From: Geitlerinema sp. PCC 9228
Lineage (GTDB): Bacteria; Cyanobacteriota; Cyanobacteriia; Cyanobacteriales; PCC-9228
Reading direction: 5' to 3'
Assembly (NCBI RefSeq): GCF_001870905.1
Contig: NZ_LNDC01000103.1
Coordinates: 24,088-88,087, forward strand
DNA length: 64,000 bases
This document shows, in pieces, positions 45,045-54,159 of the stretch. Made by a program: the position numbers and the translations under genes. The notes beneath the pieces were generated by a model. It did no database searches and was not told the origin of the DNA. It saw nothing but the letters and a program-made list of their open reading frames with translations. How positions within the stretch are numbered: position 1 is the stretch's first letter; the number at the start of each line of letters is the position of its first letter.

Positions 45045-46964
45045 CTAACGTGTTTCTTGCGATCCGGATCGCGAAATTTCTGCCTCTCCTACGGGAACCA
45101 TACGAATATAAAAGTCCGATTGTTCCAAATTTTCTGTATAGAGGATCGAACCGCTTATGCTACGAATTCCTTCCATCAATTCCAAGAAAAAAGCGACTGG
45201 CAAACCAGCATTGGCTTGCTCTGGAATAAATTTGTTGGCTAGGGTTAGTACCGAACCCATATTTAGGAAGAAATAGCCGCTGTTGGGCTCTGGAAAGGGT
45301 TGGATAGCTTGGTGGAAATTGTAAGCCTCGCCTAAAGAAGTTAAAGGAGCTGACATTAGTTCTGCCAAAGCACTATTTCCAGAAGCGATGAGTAAAGTAT
45401 TGTCGTCTTGCCAGGTATAAGCAACGACACTTTGGGCCTTGTCTTCACTGACTCTTTCCCAGCTAATTATTGTGCGATCGCCATCGGTCTTTTGGGAAAC
45501 CCGTTGCAGTTGCCTTTGAAGACGATTGGTCAAAATAGTGGCAAGTTGCTGGAGTCGGGTTTCAGCGGTGGCGCGATCGCTTGTTTCTACAATAGCACCA
45601 ATGCCCAGTTGCAAGCGAGGGTCAAAGGTGGGGAACCAACCTTGTTGGGTGGGAAATACAAAGAAGGCAATACTACCATCCATCCAAGCGATCGCTTCTT
45701 CGATTTGTTCTGTGGGGATATCTCCCATTTGTCGCATTAGCAACTGCCAGAATGGTTGTTCGCGAGCAATTGCGAGACTTCTTGCCAGTTGTTGGGGAAA
45801 GTTGTAAACGCTGGCAGCTAAATAAGTGGAACCGGGTAAAATATTAAGAACAGTGCGTGTCTTGGGACTGGTTAATGTGGCATTCTCCAGATTTGGCTCC
45901 CGGTAGAAAGCACGACTTTGTATTCTAGCGCCTTCTTCAGTTATCCAAGCCATGCCATCAAAGGTGCTGTAGGTTTCTAAAACCGGTTGCAAGCCGCTAA
46001 GGAACAAGTTTATAAAAGAAAAGCGATCGCTCGATTCTGCTGACAAGCGGTCATACCATTGGCTGAGCTGGGAAGAATTGATATAAAAGAAAACTAAAGA
46101 TAGCTCGAACCCATCGGCTTGTAAAATTTTCCGAAACTGAAAATTTTGTGCCAAACCACGAATGTTCTTTTGATTTTGTTTGTTAATAAACTGTTCGATG
46201 GCTTGCGAATGGGAAGCCAAAACAATATAATCTTTCGCGATCGCTACGGATAAGCTAGGACGCGTAGGCGTGGGCGGTTCCGAATCGGTTGGAGATTGTT
46301 CTCCCGGCAAAGGCAAATCAGGCAAATTTTCTGCTTGGGCGAGCGATTTTTCCTGAGAATTCTCTGGTGGGGAAGGGCGTTTTTCCGGGGGTGGCAAAAT
46401 ACAATCGGGAGCTTGCGGTTGGGAACTTTCCGGTTCGCAAATGGGTACTGGTTCGGATGACCACTGCCAAAGTTCTACCCCTCGGTAAGAGCGTTGCTGG
46501 GGGGCTTCAGTGCGCAAAGAACGCAAATTTTCGATAAAATTTACAGCAGCATCGCGATCGCGAATGCCCGAAACCAGGAAAGCTTGCTCTTGGAACGTAG
46601 TCGTTTCTCCTTCCCCAGGAGGTAGCAACGCGACCAACGCCCAATCCGAAATCCACGGTTGCACTTGCGTGGCAAAGTTAACCCCCACCGGAAAATAGGG
46701 CAAGCTCATCGGTCCTGAAATCGAGAACGGCAGGGGATTGAAGCGATTTAGCCGACCCCAATTGGTAGTTGTGGTATTAATCGCAAAGACAACAGCAGCG
46801 TTATCGGGAAGCAAAGTTACACTTTTGGGTAAGTTCTCCGTGTTTTCAGTTACGAACAAACTTTTGGTAGGGGCAGCGAGGGTATCGGCAGGCAAACCCA
46901 TCACCACCAACGGTACAGAGACAGCCACCAAGGTATTGCTGAAAATAGAAAAAGCTCGCTTCAT
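45045..46964 (-). CDS. DUF3352 protein, exported
   Basis: 639 aa with an N-terminal signal peptide (IFSNTLVAVSVPLVVMGLPADTLA). The body matches the cyanobacterial DUF3352 pattern: LLPDNAAVVFAINTTTTNW near the start, then LPYFPVGVNFATQVQPWISD, and an ISWERVSEDKAQSVVAYTWQ block later. A proline- and glutamate-rich insert lies around residues 185-230. Function is unknown; it is likely periplasmic or in the thylakoid lumen. It is upstream of the NTPase operon, same strand, 73 bp away, but the signal peptide argues against a direct partnership. Confidence 0.85.
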   Translation of the reverse strand: MKRAFSIFSNTLVAVSVPLVVMGLPADTLAAPTKSLFVTENTENLPKSVTLLPDNAAVVFAINTTTTNWGRLNRFNPLPFSISGPMSLPYFPVGVNFATQVQPWISDWALVALLPPGEGETTTFQEQAFLVSGIRDRDAAVNFIENLRSLRTEAPQQRSYRGVELWQWSSEPVPICEPESSQPQAPDCILPPPEKRPSPPENSQEKSLAQAENLPDLPLPGEQSPTDSEPPTPTRPSLSVAIAKDYIVLASHSQAIEQFINKQNQKNIRGLAQNFQFRKILQADGFELSLVFFYINSSQLSQWYDRLSAESSDRFSFINLFLSGLQPVLETYSTFDGMAWITEEGARIQSRAFYREPNLENATLTSPKTRTVLNILPGSTYLAASVYNFPQQLARSLAIAREQPFWQLLMRQMGDIPTEQIEEAIAWMDGSIAFFVFPTQQGWFPTFDPRLQLGIGAIVETSDRATAETRLQQLATILTNRLQRQLQRVSQKTDGDRTIISWERVSEDKAQSVVAYTWQDDNTLLIASGNSALAELMSAPLTSLGEAYNFHQAIQPFPEPNSGYFFLNMGSVLTLANKFIPEQANAGLPVAFFLELMEGIRSISGSILYTENLEQSDFYIRMVPVGEAEISRSGSQETR

Positions 46965-47114
46965 ACCCCAAAATCTCCCAAAAAGTTAAATGGCAAAACG
47001 CCACAGACGCGCCTATCCTAGCAAAAAGACTCCAAAAAAACGATTTTGTTGCCAGCAGCTGTGGATACAATAGGATCCAATCGATGTAGTCACTGTTTGC
47101 GTCCCCTGTCTTCT

Positions 47115-47696
47115 ATGAAACGCCGCTTTTTTATTCAAAAAGGCTTCTCTATGGCAGGATCGTTGCTAGGAGTGATGTTAGTTTCCCATCGTCCTGCCAG
47201 TGCCAATACCTTGCAGCTATCGGAATCGGTACAAACTATGGAACTCACCAGCCGTGCTTTCTCCGCCAACCAACAAATTCCCTCCAAATACACCTGCGAC
47301 GGCGACGACATTTCCCCGCCACTGAGTTGGAGCGAACCACCTGCCGGAACCCAAAGCTTTGCTCTGATTTGCGACGACCCCGATGCTCCCGTGGGCACGT
47401 TCGTACACTGGGTATGGTTTAATATTCCCGCTGACACCCGCCAACTGCCAGAATCGATTGCTAACGAAGCCAATCCTTCCGTAGGCGGCATACAAGGGAA
47501 AAATAACTTTGGCAAGCTAGGCTACGGTGGTCCTTGCCCTCCCGGCGGCAATCACCGCTATTTCTTCAAGCTTTATGCTTTGGATACGCAGCTATCTCTA
47601 GAGGCAGGTGCCAATAAATCACAAGTCGTAGAAGCGATGGAAGGTCACATCCTCGCCAATGCGGAATTGGTAGGAAGGTATCAACGGAAGTCATAG
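47115..47696 (+). CDS. PEBP-like protein (YbhB/YbcL family), exported
   Basis: 193 aa. The N-terminus MKRRFFIQKGFSMAGSLLG has a twin-arginine-like motif, then a cleavage site near RPASANT. The PEBP fold is clear: YTCDGDDISPPLSWSEPP, FALICDDPDAPVGTFVHWV and GYGGPCPPGGNHRYFFKLYAL. Bacterial members have no proven enzymatic role. ATG at 47115; the upstream 23-residue extension is not family-like. Confidence 0.92.
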   Translation: MKRRFFIQKGFSMAGSLLGVMLVSHRPASANTLQLSESVQTMELTSRAFSANQQIPSKYTCDGDDISPPLSWSEPPAGTQSFALICDDPDAPVGTFVHWVWFNIPADTRQLPESIANEANPSVGGIQGKNNFGKLGYGGPCPPGGNHRYFFKLYALDTQLSLEAGANKSQVVEAMEGHILANAELVGRYQRKS

Positions 47697-47806
47697 CAGA
47701 GCGATTTTGGACTCCTTAAGAATCTCCGTCTCGCTACTGCGGGGAGTGTCAAGTTCGCGACGATCTACATCGGATCCTGTATGAATTTTTTCTCCCATGC
47801 CCCCTC

Positions 47807-48952
47807 TTACCTCCGGTACCGCATCCCTGGCAACTGCGACACCAATCCCAACATTTCTAACTGCAACAAAGCACTGGATACCTCCGACGGCGATCGCCCT
47901 ACTTTTTGTACGATGAGATCGAAGGGAGTCTCTTCTGGGGCAATGGCATCGAACACTTGCTGCAATTCAGGAGCGAGGTTGGGTGTAGGCGTTGCGGTAG
48001 GAGTAGGGGGAGGCGAGGGGGTAGCCGCCGAGGTAGCTGGAGATGGTTGGCGGGAAAGTTGCAAGCCGGGAATGCCGGAGAGCATTTCTAATAAATCTTC
48101 TTCGCTTTCGATGACATCAGCTCCATTTTTGATCAACCGCAGGCATCCTTGGGCGTTTCGATCGTCAATTCTACCGGGCAAAACGTACAAATCTCGTCCA
48201 AATTCCCCGGCTTGACGGGCGGTAATTAAGGCACCCGATTGCTGGGGAGCTTCCATGACCAAAATTGCCCGACACAATCCTGCTACGATGCGATTGCGTT
48301 TGGGAAAGTGCAGCCGGTGAGGTTTGGTTTGGGCGGGATGTTCGCTGAGAACCAATCCCTGTTGCAGAATTTCCCGGTACAGTTGTCGGTTTTCCCAGGG
48401 GTAAATAAAGTCTACACCGCAACCAAAAACGGCGTAGGTGCGTCCGTTGACATCCAAACAGCCTTGATGGGCTTGGGTGTCGATGCCTTTGGCCATTCCC
48501 GAAACAATGGTAAACCCATGCTGTGCCAAAAGTTTGCTGAGGCGGTAGGTCCAACGCTTGCCGTATTCCGAAGGTTCCCGGGTGCCCACAATGCCGACCA
48601 TGGGTTTGATGCCTTGATTTTCTTCCCAATCGGGGTGACCGCGATAGTACAAAATTGGTGGTGGATCGGGGATTTCCAACAGCAGGCGGGGATAGAATTT
48701 ATCGTCTGGGGTCCAGAAGTGGGGATTGGTTTTTTGATGTTGCTGTAATAATTCTTGAGGGTCGATTTGCGATCGCTTCTTGACAAATTCGGCGATCGCT
48801 TTTTTCCCCAATCCCGAAACTTGTTTTAACTCCTCTGGTTGGGCTTGCCAGGCTTTTTGTAAGTTCCCAAAGTGTCGCTTGAGTTTCTGCAAGGACATCG
48901 GGCCAATTCCAGAAATTTGCGACCAAGCCAACCAATACGCTTTTGTATCCAC
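47807..48952 (-). CDS. dprA: DNA-processing protein DprA (Smf)
   Basis: 381 aa. DprA loads RecA on incoming single-stranded DNA during natural transformation. It has N-terminal helix-hairpin-helix (SQISGIGPMSLQKLKRHFG), a Rossmann core (VGIVGTREPSEYGKRW, IVSGMAKGIDTQAHQG, FPKRNRIVAGL) and a C-terminal winged helix (TPFDLIVQKVGRSPSEVSSAL) after a Pro/Thr-rich linker. Start: GTG at 48952 follows GGGGAAG; an ATG at 49045 would add 31 residues. Other competence genes are not in the window. Confidence 0.92.
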   Translation of the reverse strand: MDTKAYWLAWSQISGIGPMSLQKLKRHFGNLQKAWQAQPEELKQVSGLGKKAIAEFVKKRSQIDPQELLQQHQKTNPHFWTPDDKFYPRLLLEIPDPPPILYYRGHPDWEENQGIKPMVGIVGTREPSEYGKRWTYRLSKLLAQHGFTIVSGMAKGIDTQAHQGCLDVNGRTYAVFGCGVDFIYPWENRQLYREILQQGLVLSEHPAQTKPHRLHFPKRNRIVAGLCRAILVMEAPQQSGALITARQAGEFGRDLYVLPGRIDDRNAQGCLRLIKNGADVIESEEDLLEMLSGIPGLQLSRQPSPATSAATPSPPPTPTATPTPNLAPELQQVFDAIAPEETPFDLIVQKVGRSPSEVSSALLQLEMLGLVSQLPGMRYRR

Positions 48953-49399
48953 AACCAAACTTCCCCAATGGTCCTTTTTTAATGGTGCGATGGCTTCTAG
49001 TTTACCAAGTTTTCTGCTATCGAGAGGCACCCAGCTGCAGACCATAGCGAGTTAAAAATCCTGCATATGATAAAGTTCGCTTAACAGAAGGTAAGTTTTT
49101 TTGACTTTTGTATTTCTTTGTGCCTAAAATAATAGCTTATGTCCAAAACAGCAGCTAGGGTTACAATTAAGATAAGAGTACAAAACCAAAAGGGTTGCTC
49201 GTCCTAGCTAAGGAATTGGCAAGCTGTCGTGGGTGGTTTGCCTGCAGAAGCAGCTTCGCATCTGGTTTTTGAAAACTGAAATTGAGAACTTCACCTTGGG
49301 TTGTGCCCTGGGTCAGCCAGTTAACATCCAACGTTCTGCCAAGCAGCACTTTTGGTTTGCACTTCATCTCGCCTGCTCTGTAAAGCTCCCCTTGGGAAA
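48953..49399. other. Divergent promoter region of dprA and cikA
   Basis: 447 bp. It contains a good sigma70-like promoter at 49101-49130 for the rightward gene, leaving a leader of about 260 bases. A 22-codon ATG frame at 49138 is not convincing. No riboswitch class was recognised. Confidence 0.45.
49101..49130 (+). promoter_or_regulatory. Sigma70-type promoter upstream of cikA
   Basis: TTGACT (49101-49106) and TAAAAT (49125-49130) with an 18-bp spacer. The long leader that follows could carry post-transcriptional control, but no structure was recognised. Confidence 0.5.
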
Positions 49400-51619
49400 A
49401 TGCCTAGTTCTACATGGGTAAAAATACAAAAAAATACGACCGTTGCCACCTACAACCATCTCCAAGAACATTTCTATCGTATGGCATCGCAGGTGAAGGC
49501 GGAAGTTCTGACGGATGACATGGTTGCCTGGGAAGGAACAGTTGCCTCAGAGCGTTTTCTGTTGTTGGTTTCCCAACCGTTGGCGGCTTTGTTGGTTGCC
49601 AGCGACCTGGCTAACCAGCAAAATGGGGCTACGGCTGCCATCCCCTGTCAGGTATCTCTGAGCCTCAACCGCCACGCGATCGCTGATTTTATCACCCAAC
49701 GCCTGCCATCCACCCTTTCCCACCCCCAAAGTATGCAGAGTTTGTTGCAAACCTTGCATGCTCAGGAATGCAACGACCCCAACTTAGAAAGCGAACTGCT
49801 GCTGCAACTGGCTGCAGACCCCCAGGAAATTCCCCACCAAGTTCGCCAACGGGAAGCCATTCTCCAGCAACTTACCAGCCAAATCCAGCAAAATCGCCCC
49901 CTACCTGCCATTTTCGATACCGCTACCACCCAACTACGCAGCTACTTGCAGTGCGATCGCGTGCTAATTTACCAACAAGAAAAAGCAGAAATCGCTGGTG
50001 AAAGTTATCCTGCCACTGGGAACATTGCAGCGTGGACCAACCTTCCCTCTACCTTGCAACAGCAGTACGTACGGCGTTGGCAGCAGTGTTACCAGTCAAA
50101 ATCAGTTACTCCCGCAGAAAACAACCACGTTTCGCTTCCTACCAGCCTTTCTAGCAGCGAAGGCAACGGCGGCGGCATTTGCACCTTCAAAAACGGCATC
50201 GACCCACAAATTCAGGCGGAATTGGTGGTTCCCATTGCGATCGAACAACAAACCTGGGGCTATCTGGTTGCCCAGCAAAGCCATCCGCCCCAACCCTGGC
50301 AGGATACAGACAAAACCTTTTGCCAGCAAATTGCCCAACAACTCGCGATCGCTATTTCCCAAAATACCTTATCCGAGCAACTACAACACACCAAAAACCA
50401 CCTGGAACAGCGAGCCATCGAACGGACCCAAGAACTCCACGATGCCCTATTGCTCGCCCAATCCGCCAATCTCGCCAAAAGCGAATTTCTCGCCACCATG
50501 AGCCACGAGTTGCGAACTCCTCTCACCTGCGTCATGGGTATGTCCGCTACACTGCTGCGTTGGTCTTCGTCTCAACTAACGGAAAGACAACGGGAATATT
50601 TGCGTACCATCTACAAAAGCGGCGAACATTTACTAGAACTAATTGAAGATATTCTTGAACTTTCCGAACTGGAATCCGGCAAAGCAGTTTTGGATTTGCG
50701 AGAAATTTCCATCTTTGATATTGCCCGCCAGAGCCTTAAAACCGTCAGCGAACAAATTGCCAATGGCGGAGTACGGGTAAATTTGGACTTGAAGCGACAA
50801 TCCATTCACAACGAAACAATGATTGCCGACCCCTGGCGGCTGACCCGCATTCTGTATAATCTGCTTAGCAATGCCATTAAATTTACCCCCAAACAAGGGG
50901 AAGTCACCTTGCGGGTTTGGCAAGAAACCGAAGAAACCATCTTTCAAGTAGAAGATACGGGGATTGGCATTCCCGAACATCAAATTCCCCTGTTGTTCCA
51001 AAAATTCCAACAGCTCGATGCTTCCTACAACCGCCAGTATGGAGGCACTGGGTTGGGATTGGCTCTGACCAAGCAGTTGGTGGAAATGCACGGCGGTTCC
51101 ATTCAGGTAGAATCTACCGTAGGCATCGGTTCTACATTTACCGTCAGACTGCCCCATCGAGCCGGAATTCCCAAAGCCAGCAAAAAGCCAGAGCCGCCCA
51201 TTGGAGCTAGTTTACCAAGCGATCGCCCCCAGGGGAAAATTATCTTAATCGAAGAACGGGAGGAAGATTCTACCCCCATTTGCGACCTCCTTACGGCGGC
51301 TGGCTATCAGGTAGTTTGCATTGTAGATAGCAGCATGGTTATAGAACAAATCCAATTGGTGGTACCGGATGCTTTAATCGTATCGGCGGATTGTTCGCAA
51401 ATCGAGGTTGAAGATATTATCGAATCCCTCCGCCAGTTGCCGGTGGGAGAAAATCTAAAAATTCTGCTGCTGGCGGAAACAGAAATCCCCAACCCGCGGG
51501 AAACCTGCCGTCATTTGGGAGCAGATGATTATTTGTTAAAACCCATCCAACCCTATCAATTGCTGCACAAACTCAACGCTTTGGAATTAGAAAGCACTGC
51601 CGCCAGCGAAAGTTCGTGA
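49400..51619 (+). CDS. cikA: CikA-like circadian input histidine kinase with pseudo-receiver
   Basis: About 739 aa, near the 754 of Synechococcus elongatus CikA. Order: N-terminal region, a GAF domain (about 160-330), HisKA with H-box ATMSHELRTPLTCVMG (His at about 369), HATPase (NLLSNAIKFTP, EDTGIGIP, GGTGLGLALT) and a C-terminal receiver-like domain. In that last domain the expected phospho-Asp is Ser (PDALIVSADCS), as in the CikA pseudo-receiver that binds quinone and the KaiB complex. The H-box context (LTCV.GMSATLLRWS) also fits CikA. CikA tunes the KaiABC clock output through RpaA. Start is uncertain among ATGs at 49352, 49400 and 49481. Ends flush against a convergent gene. Confidence 0.78.
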   Translation: MPSSTWVKIQKNTTVATYNHLQEHFYRMASQVKAEVLTDDMVAWEGTVASERFLLLVSQPLAALLVASDLANQQNGATAAIPCQVSLSLNRHAIADFITQRLPSTLSHPQSMQSLLQTLHAQECNDPNLESELLLQLAADPQEIPHQVRQREAILQQLTSQIQQNRPLPAIFDTATTQLRSYLQCDRVLIYQQEKAEIAGESYPATGNIAAWTNLPSTLQQQYVRRWQQCYQSKSVTPAENNHVSLPTSLSSSEGNGGGICTFKNGIDPQIQAELVVPIAIEQQTWGYLVAQQSHPPQPWQDTDKTFCQQIAQQLAIAISQNTLSEQLQHTKNHLEQRAIERTQELHDALLLAQSANLAKSEFLATMSHELRTPLTCVMGMSATLLRWSSSQLTERQREYLRTIYKSGEHLLELIEDILELSELESGKAVLDLREISIFDIARQSLKTVSEQIANGGVRVNLDLKRQSIHNETMIADPWRLTRILYNLLSNAIKFTPKQGEVTLRVWQETEETIFQVEDTGIGIPEHQIPLLFQKFQQLDASYNRQYGGTGLGLALTKQLVEMHGGSIQVESTVGIGSTFTVRLPHRAGIPKASKKPEPPIGASLPSDRPQGKIILIEEREEDSTPICDLLTAAGYQVVCIVDSSMVIEQIQLVVPDALIVSADCSQIEVEDIIESLRQLPVGENLKILLLAETEIPNPRETCRHLGADDYLLKPIQPYQLLHKLNALELESTAASESS

Positions 51620-52192
51620 CTATCGCCGCAGGATAATAATGCCTTCCCCGGAGGTGGCGTTGTATGCCACTTCCTTACCTTTTGGATCGACCATATCCAA
51701 CCGCCGGAACGTTAATTTCTGGGATTGTTCTAAAATAGACTGGGCAAATTGGTTTTGGCGATCGCTTTCTAACTGATACCAATCGCTAGCAACGGTTACC
51801 TGCAGCCAATCTTTATCCAAATTTGCACGTACGGATTCTACCAATCCCTGACCGTAGCGTTGGATGGCACGATCCAAATCGTCTTGGATAGCCAGCATCA
51901 GACTTTGTTCGGGGGTAAGGGTTTTGGCTTTCGTTTCGGGTTCGGAGGCAGTTGCGGCAGGCGTTTCCGTGACTGTGGTTGCCGCCAATCCCGCCGGCGT
52001 CGGCAAAACCATCCCTATCCCCAACGCTACGACCAGCATACCAGCTAGCAACCAACACCCCCATTTGACACCATGGCGATTTTGCGATATCACCTTGATG
52101 GTTGGTTGGGAACTCGTTAGCTGGCCAACCAGTACTAGGGGTTGCTGCCACCATTTTTGCGGTAAAAACCCAAACAGTTGATATTTGTGCAT
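51620..52192 (-). CDS. Single-span membrane protein, unknown function
   Basis: 190 aa. A basic N-terminal segment of about 40 residues, one membrane helix (GCWLLAGMLVVALGIGMVLP), a Thr/Ala/Glu-rich linker, and a C-terminal globular part (LMLAIQDDLDRAIQRYGQG through GKEVAYNATSGEGIIILRR). It sits head-to-head with the phosphoesterase and abuts the cikA stop. No family recognised. Confidence 0.75.
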   Translation of the reverse strand: MHKYQLFGFLPQKWWQQPLVLVGQLTSSQPTIKVISQNRHGVKWGCWLLAGMLVVALGIGMVLPTPAGLAATTVTETPAATASEPETKAKTLTPEQSLMLAIQDDLDRAIQRYGQGLVESVRANLDKDWLQVTVASDWYQLESDRQNQFAQSILEQSQKLTFRRLDMVDPKGKEVAYNATSGEGIIILRR

Positions 52193-52218
52193 AATTTTGC
52201 CGACGTTTTCCCCAACAA

Positions 52219-53163
52219 ATGTCCATCTTAGTTTATCTGGGGTCGCTTTTGAAATACAATCGCCGTCGATTTTTAATTTACGCTACCCTCGGCAGTGTTT
52301 ACTCCCTACTGGCTCGTGCTATTTTTCGCCAAGAACCGGTTTACAGCCAACCCCTCACCCAGGCGGAAAAGCTGCGTTTGAATGCCGATGAAGAACCCTT
52401 GCTGCGGTTTGTGGCAGTGGCGGATACGGGAACGGGCGATCGCCATCAGTATGCTGTCGCCGAAGCCATGGAACGCTATTATGAAGAAAATCCCTTTTCT
52501 CTGGTTATTCTAGCAGGGGATAATATTTATAGCGACGGCGATATCGATCGCGTTGAAGAAGTTTTTGAACGCCCCTACGCTCCCTTATTGCAAAAAGATG
52601 TCAAATTTCACGCTTGTTTGGGCAACCACGACATTCGCACTGACAACGGCACCCCCCAAGTAGCCTATCCCGGCTTTCACATGCAAGGGCGAACCTATAC
52701 CATTCGCTACGATCCGGTGCAGTTTTTCGCCCTCGATACTACCCGCAACGCCGATTGGGAGAGCCAGTTGGCTTGGTTGGAACGGGAATTGAGTCAAAGC
52801 GATGCCCCTTGGAAGATTGTTTTTGGACACCATCCCATTTACTCATCTGGCATGTACGGTACCAATATCCAGCGAGTTAGCTTACTAAAACCTTTGTTTA
52901 AAAAGTACGGCGTGCAGCTTTATATGAACGGTCACGAACACAACTACGAACGCACATTACCCATTGACGGGACCACCTATCTAATTTGCGGAGCTGGTGC
53001 CAAAAGCCGCCCGGTAGGGCGTTCTCAGTGGACGGTGGCGGCGACTTCCCGGCTGAGTTTTGCAGCTTGCGAGGTATATCCCGATTATATGACGATTCGC
53101 GGGATTGATACAGAAAATCGAGTGTTCGATCGCGGGGCGATTCCTCTTTCTCCCCATGCCTAA
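52219..53163 (+). CDS. Metallophosphoesterase (purple acid phosphatase-like)
   Basis: 314 aa. Calcineurin-like motifs: DTGTGD, GDNIYSDGD, GNHD, FGHHPIYS and GHEHNYERTLP, the full set for a dinuclear metal site, so activity is likely. The N-terminus (YNRRRFLIYATLGSVYSLLA) has consecutive arginines before a hydrophobic core, suggesting a Tat signal and an extracytoplasmic enzyme, possibly for phosphate scavenging. ATG at 52219. A MITE-like repeat follows. Confidence 0.9.
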   Translation: MSILVYLGSLLKYNRRRFLIYATLGSVYSLLARAIFRQEPVYSQPLTQAEKLRLNADEEPLLRFVAVADTGTGDRHQYAVAEAMERYYEENPFSLVILAGDNIYSDGDIDRVEEVFERPYAPLLQKDVKFHACLGNHDIRTDNGTPQVAYPGFHMQGRTYTIRYDPVQFFALDTTRNADWESQLAWLERELSQSDAPWKIVFGHHPIYSSGMYGTNIQRVSLLKPLFKKYGVQLYMNGHEHNYERTLPIDGTTYLICGAGAKSRPVGRSQWTVAATSRLSFAACEVYPDYMTIRGIDTENRVFDRGAIPLSPHA

Positions 53164-53175
53164 TACCATTTCTTT

Positions 53176-53270
53176 ATACCAAATCTGACATGAAAAAACC
53201 ACAATTTTTTGGTCGGGGCAACCCCCGCTGTGGGTCCCTTTTGTAGGTTTATGTACATCGGATTTGGTAT
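53176..53270. mobile_element. MITE-like element, copy 2 (95 bp)
   Basis: Ends ATACCAAATCTGA at 53176 and CGGATTTGGTAT ending at 53270. The left end, ATACCAAATCTGACATG followed by AAAAAACCACAATT, is the reverse complement of the right end of copy 1 (25561-25707) with a few changes. The inner hairpin is degraded. It is noncoding and sits 12 bp after the phosphoesterase stop. Confidence 0.7.
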
Positions 53271-53351
53271 CAAACATCAATCTAGCCGCATTTTTTGCTA
53301 ATCATTTATTCACCGCAATATCGGGAATTTCAACAATATTGCTCGTCTCAT

Positions 53352-54134
53352 CTATCCTGACGGCGGCACCAAATCGCCCACACCATCGAGAATCCAGTCG
53401 GGTTGGTAGGCAAATCGCGCTAAATCCGATTTCTGGGTAACCCCGCTCAGAACCAATACCGTCTCAATTTCCGACTCGATACCTGCTATAATATCCGTAT
53501 CCATGCGATCGCCCACAATCGCCGTTTCCTCTCGCCTAGCTTCTAACTTTTTCAACGCATTGCGCATCATCAAAGGATTGGGTTTGCCCACAAAATAAGC
53601 CTTTGCCCCCGTTGCCATTTCCAACGGCGCCATCAACGCCCCCGTCGCTGGAATAATGCCCTTTTCGCTGGGTCCAGTAACATCGGGATTGGTGCCAATT
53701 AGCTTTGCCCCGTTGTGGATATGCTGGCAGGCGCGTTCCAATTTTTCATAGCTGTAGCTGCGGGTTTCCCCCACCACCACATAATCCGGGTTGGTATCGT
53801 TCATGGAAAAACCCACATCGTACAACGCATTGATTAACCCTGCCTCGCCGATAACAAAAACGCTACCGCCCTGACACTGGTCAGCTAGAAACGCCGCCGT
53901 TGCCAAAGCACTGGTATAAAAATGCTCTTCCCCCACCGATACACCCAACCGCTTCATTTTCTCATGAAGTTCCCTAGGCGATCGCTCGCTACTATTCGTC
54001 AAAAACAAAAACTTTTTATTTGACATTTGCAACCAATTAATAAACTCCGGCACCCCCGGCAGCAACCGATTGCCGTGGTAAATCACCCCATCCATATCGC
54101 AGACAAAAGCATTCTTGTTGCGCAGTGCTTCCAT
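53352..54134 (-). CDS. HAD-IIA family phosphatase (NagD-like)
   Basis: 260 aa. Nucleophile motif CDMDGVIYHG, second motif FLTNSS, and the third KPNPLMMRNALKKL with VGDRMDTDIIAGIESE, all intact. Family members dephosphorylate sugar phosphates, p-nitrophenyl phosphate or pyridoxal phosphate; the substrate is unproven. ATG at 54134 is taken because the HAD fold starts right there. It follows glmS at 25 bp in the same direction, an apparent operon, fitting the NagD link to amino-sugar metabolism. Confidence 0.9.
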   Translation of the reverse strand: MEALRNKNAFVCDMDGVIYHGNRLLPGVPEFINWLQMSNKKFLFLTNSSERSPRELHEKMKRLGVSVGEEHFYTSALATAAFLADQCQGGSVFVIGEAGLINALYDVGFSMNDTNPDYVVVGETRSYSYEKLERACQHIHNGAKLIGTNPDVTGPSEKGIIPATGALMAPLEMATGAKAYFVGKPNPLMMRNALKKLEARREETAIVGDRMDTDIIAGIESEIETVLVLSGVTQKSDLARFAYQPDWILDGVGDLVPPSG

Positions 54135-54159
54135 AAAACCAGCCCTAACTTGCAGCAAA

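Noticed and set aside
49138..49206. 22-codon ATG frame in the cikA leader
   Set aside because: No RBS and no recognisable peptide; probably chance.
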